From the NCBI GenBank assembly GCA_002415335.1, contig DHXL01000005.1, forward strand, positions 1 to 16,385: 16,385 bases of DNA, read 5' to 3'. The stretch is from Oxalobacteraceae bacterium UBA5157 (GTDB lineage: Bacteria; Pseudomonadota; Gammaproteobacteria; Burkholderiales; Burkholderiaceae_D). The notes under the pieces are model-generated. The model saw only the letters and a program-made list of their open reading frames with translations. It was not told the origin of the DNA and did not search any database. Of this stretch, positions 1 through 6,696 are shown one piece after another. The position numbers and the translations under genes were made by a program. How positions within the stretch are numbered: position 1 is the first letter of the stretch; each line of letters starts with the position of its first letter.

Positions 1-144
1 ATGCGATACCCAAACACCCGCTACGGATGCCCCGGCGAACTCGAACATTACGCCCAAGGCCGCACGATCAAACAGCTTGCGAAGCACCTGAAACGCTCAG
101 AAAGGACCGTAAAAGACTGCTTGGCATCGTCAGCGGGAAAATAA
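1..144 (+). CDS. small helix-turn-helix phage/plasmid-type protein
   Basis: A 47-residue reading frame starts with ATG at the first base of the window, so the true start could lie further upstream. Residues about 21-41 (TIKQLAKHLKRSERTVKDCL) look like a helix-turn-helix of the kind found in small DNA-binding proteins of filamentous phages and rolling-circle plasmids. The neighbours (a coiled-coil DNA-binding protein and an HUH replication protein) fit such an element. The protein is short for this type and ends soon after the recognition helix. The +1 frame stays open past the stop (SGKIIQFL...), so a frameshifted, decayed copy is possible. The family is recognised only by motif. Confidence 0.5.
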   Translation: MRYPNTRYGCPGELEHYAQGRTIKQLAKHLKRSERTVKDCLASSAGK

Positions 145-167
145 TTCAATTCCTAACTATGAAACCT

Positions 168-210
168 GTTTGTGAAAACTCACATACAGTTTGTGAAAAA
201 AACACATACA
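168..210 (+). repeat. tandem 21/22-bp direct repeat
   Basis: Two adjacent units, 168-188 and 189-210, both begin GTTTGTGAAAA and end CACATACA, differing only in the middle (CT against AAA). They sit between the HTH gene and the 3' end of the minus-strand DUF4124-like gene, in a non-coding A-rich stretch. Short tandem units in a small replicon can be iterons or operators; nothing in the sequence decides this. Confidence 0.7.
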
Positions 211-243
211 CACATCTGCCAAACATGCCAGCCGACGTCAACC

Positions 244-822
244 TCAACAACGAAGATCGAATTGCCGTTTGATATTTTGGTTCTTTTCATCCCTAAGCTG
301 ATCCTGCGACCAAACAGTCAGCACTTCATTGGCTTGTCGATCAATATCACTATTTCGATCTTGTAACCGCTTGCATTCAACGATTCCAACTTGTGATAAA
401 TACGTCACCTGGGGCGACCGCGCCACCAGCTCATCCAAACGCCGATTCTCAGCCGCACGTTCAGCGAATATGTGAGCAACAGTCGCATCAACGACCTCGC
501 GAGTTGGACTGACAATTCCTGCGGCATAATGCATTTCAACCCCCTTAACACTTGCCCCGTCATTACAACCAGTATTCGAATAAATAACCTTGCCACCTTC
601 AATACATTTCACAACCGATCCGACCGGAATAGATTCAGCGACCACACCATGACTAATATCACGACGCCCCAGCGAGAAATCAGTACCTACCTCAGGTTTA
701 TCATCAACCTGAATTTTATTCAACGCCGGTATTTTGTCCGTTTTCAAAACAAAATACACAGCGCCACCAACGACGCAAAAACCTAACAACACTGACACCA
801 TCATTCTCAATATCGCGCCCAT
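244..822 (-). CDS. membrane-anchored DUF4124-like protein
   Basis: A 192-residue protein read from the ATG at 822; a GTG at 831 in the same frame would add three residues, and neither start has a convincing Shine-Dalgarno. The N-terminus carries one hydrophobic segment (about residues 5-26, MMVSVLLGFCVVGGAVYFVL), so the rest is probably outside the inner membrane. The middle reads VVKCIEGGKVIYSNTGC, which resembles the DUF4124 pattern of a Cys, an aromatic-Ser turn and a second Cys seen in many short exported betaproteobacterial proteins. A third and fourth Cys (one being the last residue) could form another disulfide. The C-terminal third is charged and probably helical. It is divergent from the coiled-coil gene, with palindromes between them. 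Function unknown. Confidence 0.6.
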   Translation of the reverse strand: MGAILRMMVSVLLGFCVVGGAVYFVLKTDKIPALNKIQVDDKPEVGTDFSLGRRDISHGVVAESIPVGSVVKCIEGGKVIYSNTGCNDGASVKGVEMHYAAGIVSPTREVVDATVAHIFAERAAENRRLDELVARSPQVTYLSQVGIVECKRLQDRNSDIDRQANEVLTVWSQDQLRDEKNQNIKRQFDLRC

Positions 823-882
823 GTCAATCACTTAAAATTGTTCGAATGCAAGCATCTTACACCTACGGCCTTACCAATATTA

Positions 883-923
883 GTGACGCATCACAATAAA
901 TAACAATTAACGTGACGCGTCAC
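883..923. promoter_or_regulatory. paired palindromic operators
   Basis: Two 12-bp sites lie 29 bp apart in the divergent intergenic region: GTGACGCATCAC at 883-894 (one mismatched pair) and GTGACGCGTCAC at 912-923 (perfect palindrome). The second ends one base before the -10 box of the plus-strand gene, the usual place for a repressor. A third copy lies at the end of that gene. The obvious candidate ligand is the coiled-coil protein itself or the HTH protein at 1-144; this is inference. Confidence 0.65.
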
Positions 924-924
924 A

Positions 925-950
925 TATAATGGAGAGAACAAACAAAAGGA
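925..950 (+). promoter_or_regulatory. promoter -10 box and ribosome binding site of the coiled-coil gene
   Basis: A consensus TATAAT lies at 925-930 and AAAGGA at 945-950, followed four bases later by the ATG at 955. No good -35 box is seen at the expected distance; the perfect palindrome occupies the spacer. Confidence 0.6.
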
Positions 951-954
951 TCAT

Positions 955-1353
955 ATGAAACAGCCCGAAGATACGAAGACACTCGAATTAGCGATAGAAA
1001 CCAAACGGGGAAGAGGAAGACCGCCCAAAGCCAACGCCCTGGACCAGGCAGAACGCGCACGACGATATAGAGCAAAACTCAAAGCCGAGGAAAATAAAAA
1101 TGATGAATCACCGAAAACAAAATATCCGGAAGGAAGCGACGGCGCAAACACAATCGCATCACTAATACACCAGGTAGAAGAATTGAACCGAGCAAACAAA
1201 ATCGCCAGTCAAGCAAACACGTCAGCATATGGAGAAATCAACGCGTTAAAGGCCACCGAACGCACCCTACGCCAAGAAAATGATTTACTAGTCTATGAAC
1301 GAGCCGCAGCATGGAAAGAGATCGAAAAACTTAAAAGTGACGCGTTACGCTAA
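955..1353 (+). CDS. basic AT-hook/coiled-coil DNA-binding protein
   Basis: A 132-residue protein in three parts. Residues 17-25 carry an AT-hook-like KRGRGRPPK. Residues about 28-46 (ALDQAERARRYRAKLKAEE) are a basic helix that could contact DNA. After a polar linker, residues about 66-131 form a long amphipathic helix (VEELNRANK, LKATERTLRQENDLLV) typical of a dimerising coiled coil. The arrangement recalls bZIP-like or KfrA-like DNA-binding proteins of plasmids and phages, but no specific family is certain. Palindromes in its promoter and at its 3' end suggest autoregulation. The gene is markedly A-rich compared with the island to its right. Its stop codon abuts the stop of the convergent rep fragment. 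Confidence 0.65.
   Translation: MKQPEDTKTLELAIETKRGRGRPPKANALDQAERARRYRAKLKAEENKNDESPKTKYPEGSDGANTIASLIHQVEELNRANKIASQANTSAYGEINALKATERTLRQENDLLVYERAAAWKEIEKLKSDALR
1337..1348. promoter_or_regulatory. third palindrome copy at the gene's 3' end
   Basis: GTGACGCGTTAC matches the perfect site at 912-923 in 11 of 12 positions and overlaps the last codons of the coiled-coil gene, three bases before its stop. It also sits at the very end of the convergent rep fragment. Confidence 0.55.
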
Positions 1354-1800
1354 TTAAAACGGACAATCCACAACCGGCACCCGAGAACATGGCGCAGTCG
1401 CCAACCACACAACACCAAGAGCATTATTACACCAAGTCTGGACCCCTTCTAAACCAAACTCAGCAGCAACCGAAAACGCCACCTGAACCGCTGACAGCAT
1501 ATCGGTAGAGCCCAATCGCCAAGTGTTCACCACTGGCAAAACGATACCCCGCGACCGAAAATAACGCTTTTGATCCAGCTCGCGGCAATCCATACCCTTC
1601 CCGCAGTACTGCGCAATATACGACGCCAGTTTATGCGCGCCATTCTTGCCAAAACCAAAGCGGTGCGGATCACGTACGTTCACCTGACCCATTTGTTCGC
1701 CCGATTGACCAAGGCCAAGGACCGATTGCCAGATCGAGCGCAACAGATGATAGTTTTGGCGACCACGCACGGCCACATGGAAGTGTAAAGCGCCCCGCTT
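1354..1800 (-). pseudogene. C-terminal part of an HUH rolling-circle replication initiator (rep)
   Basis: From the codons for KRGALHFHVAV the frame runs about 148 residues to a TAA at 1354-1356. It contains the metal-binding HUH motif (HFHV) and, further on, ASYIAQYCGKGMD followed by KRYFRSRGI. These are the conserved HxH and tyrosine/lysine-containing blocks of rolling-circle replication proteins from small plasmids and filamentous phages, where the tyrosine nicks DNA. The N-terminal part is missing: upstream of position 1800 the frame reads unrelated residues and meets a TGA at 1837-1839. The missing part is found on the same strand at 13901-14018. A GTG at 1833 could in principle start a short product, but a functional initiator is not expected. 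Confidence 0.75.
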
Positions 1801-1851
1801 CATGTCGAATTGCGGATTCATGCGTCCCCCCACTGCTCATTGGTTCGTGAC

Positions 1852-2376
1852 CTACTTGGGCGCAGGTACAGTCTCCTGCGCACTTTGATGTTGCATCATT
1901 TGCTCCATCATCATCTGCATCATGTTCATGCGTTTTTCCATCATGTCGTGGTGCTTCATCATGTCGCCACCTTTCATGTCTTTATGGTCACCCATTGGCA
2001 TGCCGCCGGGCTGGCCGCTGCCCATCATCATCGGGCCGCCCATGCCTCGCATCACCTTCATGTTTTCCTGCATGCTCTGCATATGCTCCTGCATCAGCTT
2101 TTGGCGTTCCTTCGGGTCGGTTGTCGCCTGAATCTTTTCCATCTGCTGCTGCATCTTTTGCATATTTCCCATCATCCCCATCGGCATGCCGGGTTGCGCA
2201 TCCGTAGAGTCAGATTTCAACGCAGCGGGCACCAATTTTTGCTGGGTCTTTGCGTCGTTTGGCGCATTTGGCATCGAAGCAGCCTTTTGCTGTTCAGGGT
2301 GGTGTTCGTCAACTGCAGCGGCAGGAAATGCCCAAACAAGTCCAGCGACGATTGCGATTGAAAGAGTCTTTCTCAT
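1852..2376 (-). CDS. Met/His-rich exported copper-binding protein
   Basis: A 174-residue protein with a clear signal peptide (MRKTLSIAIVAGLVWAFPAAA, likely cut near residue 21-22). The mature part has about 32 methionines in patterns such as MPMGMMG, GGPMMMG and MMQMMMEQMM, plus His at HKDMK and MKHHDMM. Methionine clusters bind Cu(I) in periplasmic proteins such as CopC/PcoC and CusF, so copper buffering or sequestration in the periplasm is the likely role. The Glu/Lys-rich stretch at about 73-110 should be helical. GGAGAA lies eight bases before the ATG. It is the last gene of the minus-strand copper operon, 226 bp after the 38-residue peptide gene. No named family is recognised. Confidence 0.75.
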   Translation of the reverse strand: MRKTLSIAIVAGLVWAFPAAAVDEHHPEQQKAASMPNAPNDAKTQQKLVPAALKSDSTDAQPGMPMGMMGNMQKMQQQMEKIQATTDPKERQKLMQEHMQSMQENMKVMRGMGGPMMMGSGQPGGMPMGDHKDMKGGDMMKHHDMMEKRMNMMQMMMEQMMQHQSAQETVPAPK

Positions 2377-2602
2377 TGCGATTCTCCAGATTTGTGATGC
2401 TGTGCCGCAGCCTTGTCGATCACGTGGCTTTAGCGCGATTCGGTTAATGCAAAAAATGTCCGATGGAGATGCTGCCTTCCATCAGGGTGAATAAAACGGA
2501 CCGGCCATATGGCTTGATTTATTGCGGCCAGTGCTACGAAATGACAATCAAGCTTAAGCTGCGAAACTACCGCTTTGATTGGCAATTCATTCCGCCCACA
2601 GG

Positions 2603-2719
2603 TCACCAACGCATCATCCCGCCGCTCATTGTCCCGGTCGTTATTCCGCCACCGAAGAGCAGCAACAAGGCAACGACGGCCAATACGACGATGAGGACTG
2701 TCTTGGTTGTAGAGTTCAT
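2603..2719 (-). CDS. 38-residue single-span membrane peptide
   Basis: The ATG at 2717-2719 is preceded by AAAGGAAA at proper distance. The peptide begins MNSTTK, then has one hydrophobic span (TVLIVVLAVVALLLLFGGG, about residues 7-25) and ends GTMSGGMMRW. The small Met-containing tail recalls tiny proteins that accompany copper ATPases. It starts 43 bp after the ATPase stop on the same strand, so it is likely co-transcribed and could bind or stabilise the pump. A longer frame to 2839 exists but overlaps the ATPase gene and lacks a good start. Confidence 0.65.
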   Translation of the reverse strand: MNSTTKTVLIVVLAVVALLLLFGGGITTGTMSGGMMRW

Positions 2720-2762
2720 GATATGGGTTTCCTTTAAGAGGGCAAATTTGAATTGGTGATAT

Positions 2763-5429
2763 TTACGCTGGCGCCGGCGTGGCTGCGACGCCAGGACTTG
2801 CGGGTGCCGCCGTCTTGCCCGGCTGACGGATGCCTGCAAGCTTGGTGCGCTTGAGCATCAGCGCATTGATCGCCACGATCAGGGTACTGCCCGACATTGA
2901 CATCGCGGCGACCTCCGGGCTGAGCACGAATGGGTACAGGACGCCCGCAGCAAGCGGGAACGCGATCGCGTTGTAGCCCACTGCCCACCAAAGATTCTGG
3001 TGCATCTTGCGCAAAGTTGCGCGCGACAGTTCGATCGCGGCGACGATGTCGTACGGGTCGCTTTTCATCAGCACGACGTCTGCGCTCTCCATCGCGACGT
3101 CAGTGCCGGCGCCAATGGCAAATCCCACGTCAGCCTGGGTCAGCGCCGGTGCATCGTTGACGCCATCGCCCACCATCCCGACCTTCTTCCCCGTGGCTTG
3201 CAGTTCCTTTACCTTCTCGGCTTTTTGAGCTGGCAGCACATCGGCCAACACGTTGTCGATACCGAGATCCGCAGCGATGCGCTTGGCCGTGGCCGCATTG
3301 TCGCCGGTCAGCATCACCACTTCGATCTTTTGTTCGCGCAGCTTTGCCACCGCCGCCTTGGCGGTGGGCCTGATCGCATCGGCGATGGCGATGAGACCAA
3401 TCACCTTACCGGCCTGAGACACATGGACCACGGTGCGACCGTCCCCTTGCAGGCGGGTGGCTTGCGCATCGAGGGGGCCAAGTGCGAGCTTTTGGGTATC
3501 CATCAGCAGCCGGTTGCCGAGGAACACAGTTCCGCCGGCAGTCTCGGCGCGGGCGCCCATGCCGTCGAAGCTTTCGAATCCTGTCGGCGCTGCAACGGTG
3601 AGGTTCGCCGCCCGGCGCACGATGGCCTGGGCCAGCGGATGGTCGGAACCCTGCTCGACGGCTGCGGCCGCGGCCAGCACCACATCCTCGGTAACGCCTT
3701 CCGCCACGACGATCTCCACCACCTCCGGCTGCCCGACGGTAAGCGTGCCGGTTTTGTCGAAGACGATGACATTGAGCTTGGTAGCGTCTTCAAGGGCCGA
3801 AGCGTTCTTGAACAGAATGCCGTTCGCGGCCCCCAGCCCGGTACTTACCATGACCGCCATCGGCGTCGCCAGTCCCAACGCATCCGGACAGGCGATCACG
3901 AAGACCGTGATGGTCAGCGTCACCGCCAACATCAGCGACTCACCGACCAACCAGAACCATACCGCAAAGGTCGCAAGACCGATGACGATCGCAGCGATCA
4001 CCAGCCATTGCGCCGCCTTGTCCGCCAGCAGTTGTGCCGGCGCTTTCGAGTTCTGCGCTTCCTGCACCAGCTTCACAATCTGCGCCAGCGCTGAATCTGC
4101 CCCGACCTTGGTCGCCTTGTACTGAAAGCTGCCGCTCTTGTTGATGGTGGCGCCGATCACCGTGGCGCCCGGCCCCTTCTGGACCGGCATTGATTCGCCG
4201 GTGAGCATGGACTCATCAACCAACGATTCGCCGCTCTCGATTGTGCCGTCGACCGGAATCTTGTTGCCCGGCCGGATCACGACAATCTCGCCCGCCAACA
4301 CCTCCGCGGTCGGAACTTCGACTTCGGCACCGTTGCGGATTACATTGGCCTTGGCCGGAGTGAGATTCATCAACGCCTTGATGGCGGACGACGCACCCGC
4401 ACGGGCGCGCATTTCCAGCCAGTGGCCAAGCAGAATGAAAACCAGCAGGACGGCTACGGCTTCGAAGAACTGGCCTCCTTCATCGAAGAAGAAAGTGGTG
4501 GCCACGCTAAAGACATATCCGGTTCCCACGCTCAACACGATCAGCGCCGCCATGCCCAGGGTGCCCTTCATGAGCGCGCGCCAGGCGGAGACGAAGAACG
4601 GCCAGCTTGGATAGAGGATGGCGAGGGAAGCAAAGCCAAACAACCAAACGCCGAGGTCGATCCCGAATGGCGGTGCGGGCGGCGTAAAAAGTCCCATTGG
4701 CGAGTAGATGAAAATCGGTAGCGTGAAAATCAGGCAGATCCAGAAACGGTTGCGCAGGTCGTTGACCATGGCCGGCAGGTCCATGCCGTCATGGCCCATC
4801 TCATGCGCCATATCCTCCGACATGGCGGAATGCGAGTGACCCTTGTGACCCTTGTGGTCGCCGGCTGCGGGAGCCGCCGGCGCGGGCTTCGGCTCAGCCG
4901 CCGGCGCGCCTGGAGCAGCTTTCGGCGCATCGGCTGCGGGCGTTGAAGTCTGCGCGCCCGGCTCCTCATGGTTCTTGTGTTCGTTGGCTGGAGGAGCTAC
5001 CGGTGCGGACGCCGGAGTAGTGATGGAAGCGTCCGTGGGAGATTTCGGCTCAGCGGCAACGGGAGTTGGCGGCGGCGCGCTCGGCGGCGCTTGGTCGCCT
5101 TTTTCGGTGTCTTCTGAAGCGGTCGGCGCGGGTATCGAGGCAGGCGCGGCCTGGGGTGGTTTCGGCTCGGCGGTCGCGCCTGTGGACGGCGCGTCCAGGA
5201 TTGCTTTGTCCTGTTGCCCGTCATCTGCGGACCGCTTGCAGCGTTGGTGCACGAGTACCTTGATATCGGCGACTTCGAGCAGGGTTTCGTCGTAACGCAC
5301 AGTGGCGTTTCCCGCAGCGTAATTGACTGTCGCGCTTGCAACACCCGGCACCTCGACAAATCGCTTTTCCACTTCGTCCACCGTCAATACCGACAACATG
5401 GTGTGGACTTCAATAACGCTCGTTTTCAT
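2763..5429 (-). CDS. P1B-type copper-translocating ATPase with CPD motif
   Basis: An 888-residue copper efflux pump of the inner membrane. Residues 4-62 form an HMA-like fold, but the CxxC loop is replaced by HTMLSVL. Residues about 70-200 are a Pro/Ala-rich linker ending in His clusters (HKGHKGHSHS, HEMGHDG). The catalytic core is complete: TGES 410-413, membrane motif CPD 514-516, DKTGT from D558, HP 597-598, TGDN 708-711 and GDGVNDAP 754-761. The C-terminal helix has MSMSGSTLIVAINALML, close to CopB-like (P1B-3) pumps, whose membrane motif is usually CPH. AAGGAGG precedes the ATG at 5429. It lies 49 bp downstream of ppk2. Copper is the likely substrate; the oxidation state, Cu(I) or Cu(II), is uncertain. 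Confidence 0.9.
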   Translation of the reverse strand: MKTSVIEVHTMLSVLTVDEVEKRFVEVPGVASATVNYAAGNATVRYDETLLEVADIKVLVHQRCKRSADDGQQDKAILDAPSTGATAEPKPPQAAPASIPAPTASEDTEKGDQAPPSAPPPTPVAAEPKSPTDASITTPASAPVAPPANEHKNHEEPGAQTSTPAADAPKAAPGAPAAEPKPAPAAPAAGDHKGHKGHSHSAMSEDMAHEMGHDGMDLPAMVNDLRNRFWICLIFTLPIFIYSPMGLFTPPAPPFGIDLGVWLFGFASLAILYPSWPFFVSAWRALMKGTLGMAALIVLSVGTGYVFSVATTFFFDEGGQFFEAVAVLLVFILLGHWLEMRARAGASSAIKALMNLTPAKANVIRNGAEVEVPTAEVLAGEIVVIRPGNKIPVDGTIESGESLVDESMLTGESMPVQKGPGATVIGATINKSGSFQYKATKVGADSALAQIVKLVQEAQNSKAPAQLLADKAAQWLVIAAIVIGLATFAVWFWLVGESLMLAVTLTITVFVIACPDALGLATPMAVMVSTGLGAANGILFKNASALEDATKLNVIVFDKTGTLTVGQPEVVEIVVAEGVTEDVVLAAAAAVEQGSDHPLAQAIVRRAANLTVAAPTGFESFDGMGARAETAGGTVFLGNRLLMDTQKLALGPLDAQATRLQGDGRTVVHVSQAGKVIGLIAIADAIRPTAKAAVAKLREQKIEVVMLTGDNAATAKRIAADLGIDNVLADVLPAQKAEKVKELQATGKKVGMVGDGVNDAPALTQADVGFAIGAGTDVAMESADVVLMKSDPYDIVAAIELSRATLRKMHQNLWWAVGYNAIAFPLAAGVLYPFVLSPEVAAMSMSGSTLIVAINALMLKRTKLAGIRQPGKTAAPASPGVAATPAPA

Positions 5430-5478
5430 CGCGCCTCCTTAAAGGTCTTCATATTCAAAATGTCTTGTTACATCCCGG

Positions 5479-6285
5479 TCATTTCGCAAGCTGGCCGTTT
5501 TCGAGGTTTGAGACATCGTATGGGAATACGATTTGCGAATCCGGCTGGATCAGCCGCTCGTCTTTGTCGGCATAGTGAAGCCTGCCGAGCAGATCCTTGA
5601 TGATGTTCAGCCGCGCCAGATACTTGTCGTTGGCGCGCACCAGAGTCCACGGCGCTGTCGGGTTATGCGAGCGCGCCAGCATTTCGTTGCGGGCCAGACT
5701 GTATGCTTTCCAGTGCTTGATCGCCTGATCGTCGATCGGGCTGACTTTCCATTGCTTAAGCGGGTCCGTTTTTCGGTCCTTCAGGCGTCGCGTCTGCTCG
5801 GCTTTGCTGATGTCGAGATAGTATTTAAAGAGCCTTACGCCCGAGCGGACCAGCATGTTTTCGAAATTTGAAACCGAGCCCATGAACTCTTCATGCTCAG
5901 CCTCGGTACAGAAACCCATTACCCGCTCGACACCAGCACGGTTATACCAACTGCGGTTAAACAGCACGAGTTCCTGGGCCGCGGGTAAATGAGCAACATA
6001 ACGCTGAAAATACCAAGAGCTGCGGTCACGGTCAGAGGGCTTGCCGAGGGCGACCACGCGAGTTTCGCGCGGGCTCAAATGCTGGACAATCCGCTTGATC
6101 GTGCCATCTTTGCCGGACGCATCCCGGCCCTCCAGAATGATCAGGATCTTGTCATTGCATTTGATGAAGTGCCGCTGCAGCTTGACCAGTTCAATCTGGA
6201 GTTTGAGCAATGTGTCCTTGTAGATCTTTTTCGAAATCGAGGCTGCGTGCTCGCTTGCGTCTCGTTCCTTGATTTTCTTGCTCAT
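5479..6285 (-). CDS. ppk2: polyphosphate kinase 2
   Basis: A 268-residue cytosolic PPK2-family enzyme, which moves phosphate between polyphosphate and nucleoside diphosphates or monophosphates. The Walker A loop is GRDASGKDG (53-61). The second conserved block is FNRSWYNRAGVE (109-120, Walker B region), and the basic lid is RRLKDRKTDPLKQWK (166-180). The length matches single-domain class I members. The start at 6285 (MSKKIKERD) is chosen because it has GAGG upstream and matches the family; an in-frame TTG at 6324 would add 13 unlikely residues. It sits between the metallochaperone gene and the copper ATPase gene on one strand, implying co-expression. Polyphosphate chelates metals and PPK2 can regenerate nucleotides, so a role in copper tolerance is a reasonable inference. 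Confidence 0.92.
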   Translation of the reverse strand: MSKKIKERDASEHAASISKKIYKDTLLKLQIELVKLQRHFIKCNDKILIILEGRDASGKDGTIKRIVQHLSPRETRVVALGKPSDRDRSSWYFQRYVAHLPAAQELVLFNRSWYNRAGVERVMGFCTEAEHEEFMGSVSNFENMLVRSGVRLFKYYLDISKAEQTRRLKDRKTDPLKQWKVSPIDDQAIKHWKAYSLARNEMLARSHNPTAPWTLVRANDKYLARLNIIKDLLGRLHYADKDERLIQPDSQIVFPYDVSNLENGQLAK

Positions 6286-6346
6286 AGCTATTGCCTCAGC
6301 AACCTGCAACGCGAAAAACTGCAAGTCTTCTTGTTATTGATACGAG

Positions 6347-6601
6347 TTAGCAGCAGCAACCGCCGGTGGATTTATGACTGTGAGCGGCGTAGCTCGCATC
6401 TACACCATAGCCCGCGCCTTTCACTGCCGATTTCAGTTGCTCGGATGAGGTTTTCCGCTCGTCATATTGCACAGTGGCTTCGCCGTCCGAGAGCGACACC
6501 TCTACATCACTGACCCCGGAGACCGCTTTTAGCGCTTCCGTTACATTGCTGGTGCAGCCACCGCAAGTCATGCCTGTTACTTTCAAATGTTCGGTTTGCA
6601 T
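6347..6601 (-). CDS. CopZ-like heavy-metal-associated chaperone
   Basis: An 84-residue single HMA domain with the classic metal loop GMTCGGC (residues 10-16) and the usual beta-alpha-beta pattern through GAGYGV (about 62-67). It is cytosolic and would carry Cu(I) to the ATPase or buffer it. The C-terminal tail is unusual: a His pair region (AHSHKS) and then GGCCC, adding three adjacent cysteines to the two in the loop. AAGAGGCG precedes the ATG. It is the first gene after a promoter at 6659-6685, followed 61 bp later by ppk2. A mercuric MerP-like role is unlikely because there is no signal peptide. Confidence 0.88.
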   Translation of the reverse strand: MQTEHLKVTGMTCGGCTSNVTEALKAVSGVSDVEVSLSDGEATVQYDERKTSSEQLKSAVKGAGYGVDASYAAHSHKSTGGCCC

Positions 6602-6658
6602 CGTGACGCCTCTTTCTAAACGGTTGAATAAAAACTGCCCGGTAATTCGCCTTCATTG

Positions 6659-6685
6659 ATTGTATTCAGTACGACACCATGACAA
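6659..6685 (-). promoter_or_regulatory. candidate promoter of the chaperone-ppk2-ATPase operon
   Basis: On the minus strand TTGTCA (6685-6680) and TACAAT (6664-6659) each match the sigma-70 consensus at five of six positions, separated by 15 bp, a little short. The -10 box is about 58 bp before the chaperone start. No CopR-box-like inverted repeat is seen nearby. Confidence 0.45.
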
Positions 6686-6696
6686 GCCTGGTTGAG

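Noticed and set aside
1810..2361. His-rich 183-codon plus-strand frame that looks like a metal-binding protein
   Set aside because: It is the antisense of the Met-rich gene: CAT codons are simply the complement of ATG. It has no ribosome binding site or signal peptide.
3000..4125. Long plus-strand frames opposite the copper ATPase gene
   Set aside because: They are antisense shadows of a GC-rich conserved gene, with no family features and His/Arg-rich translations typical of artefacts.
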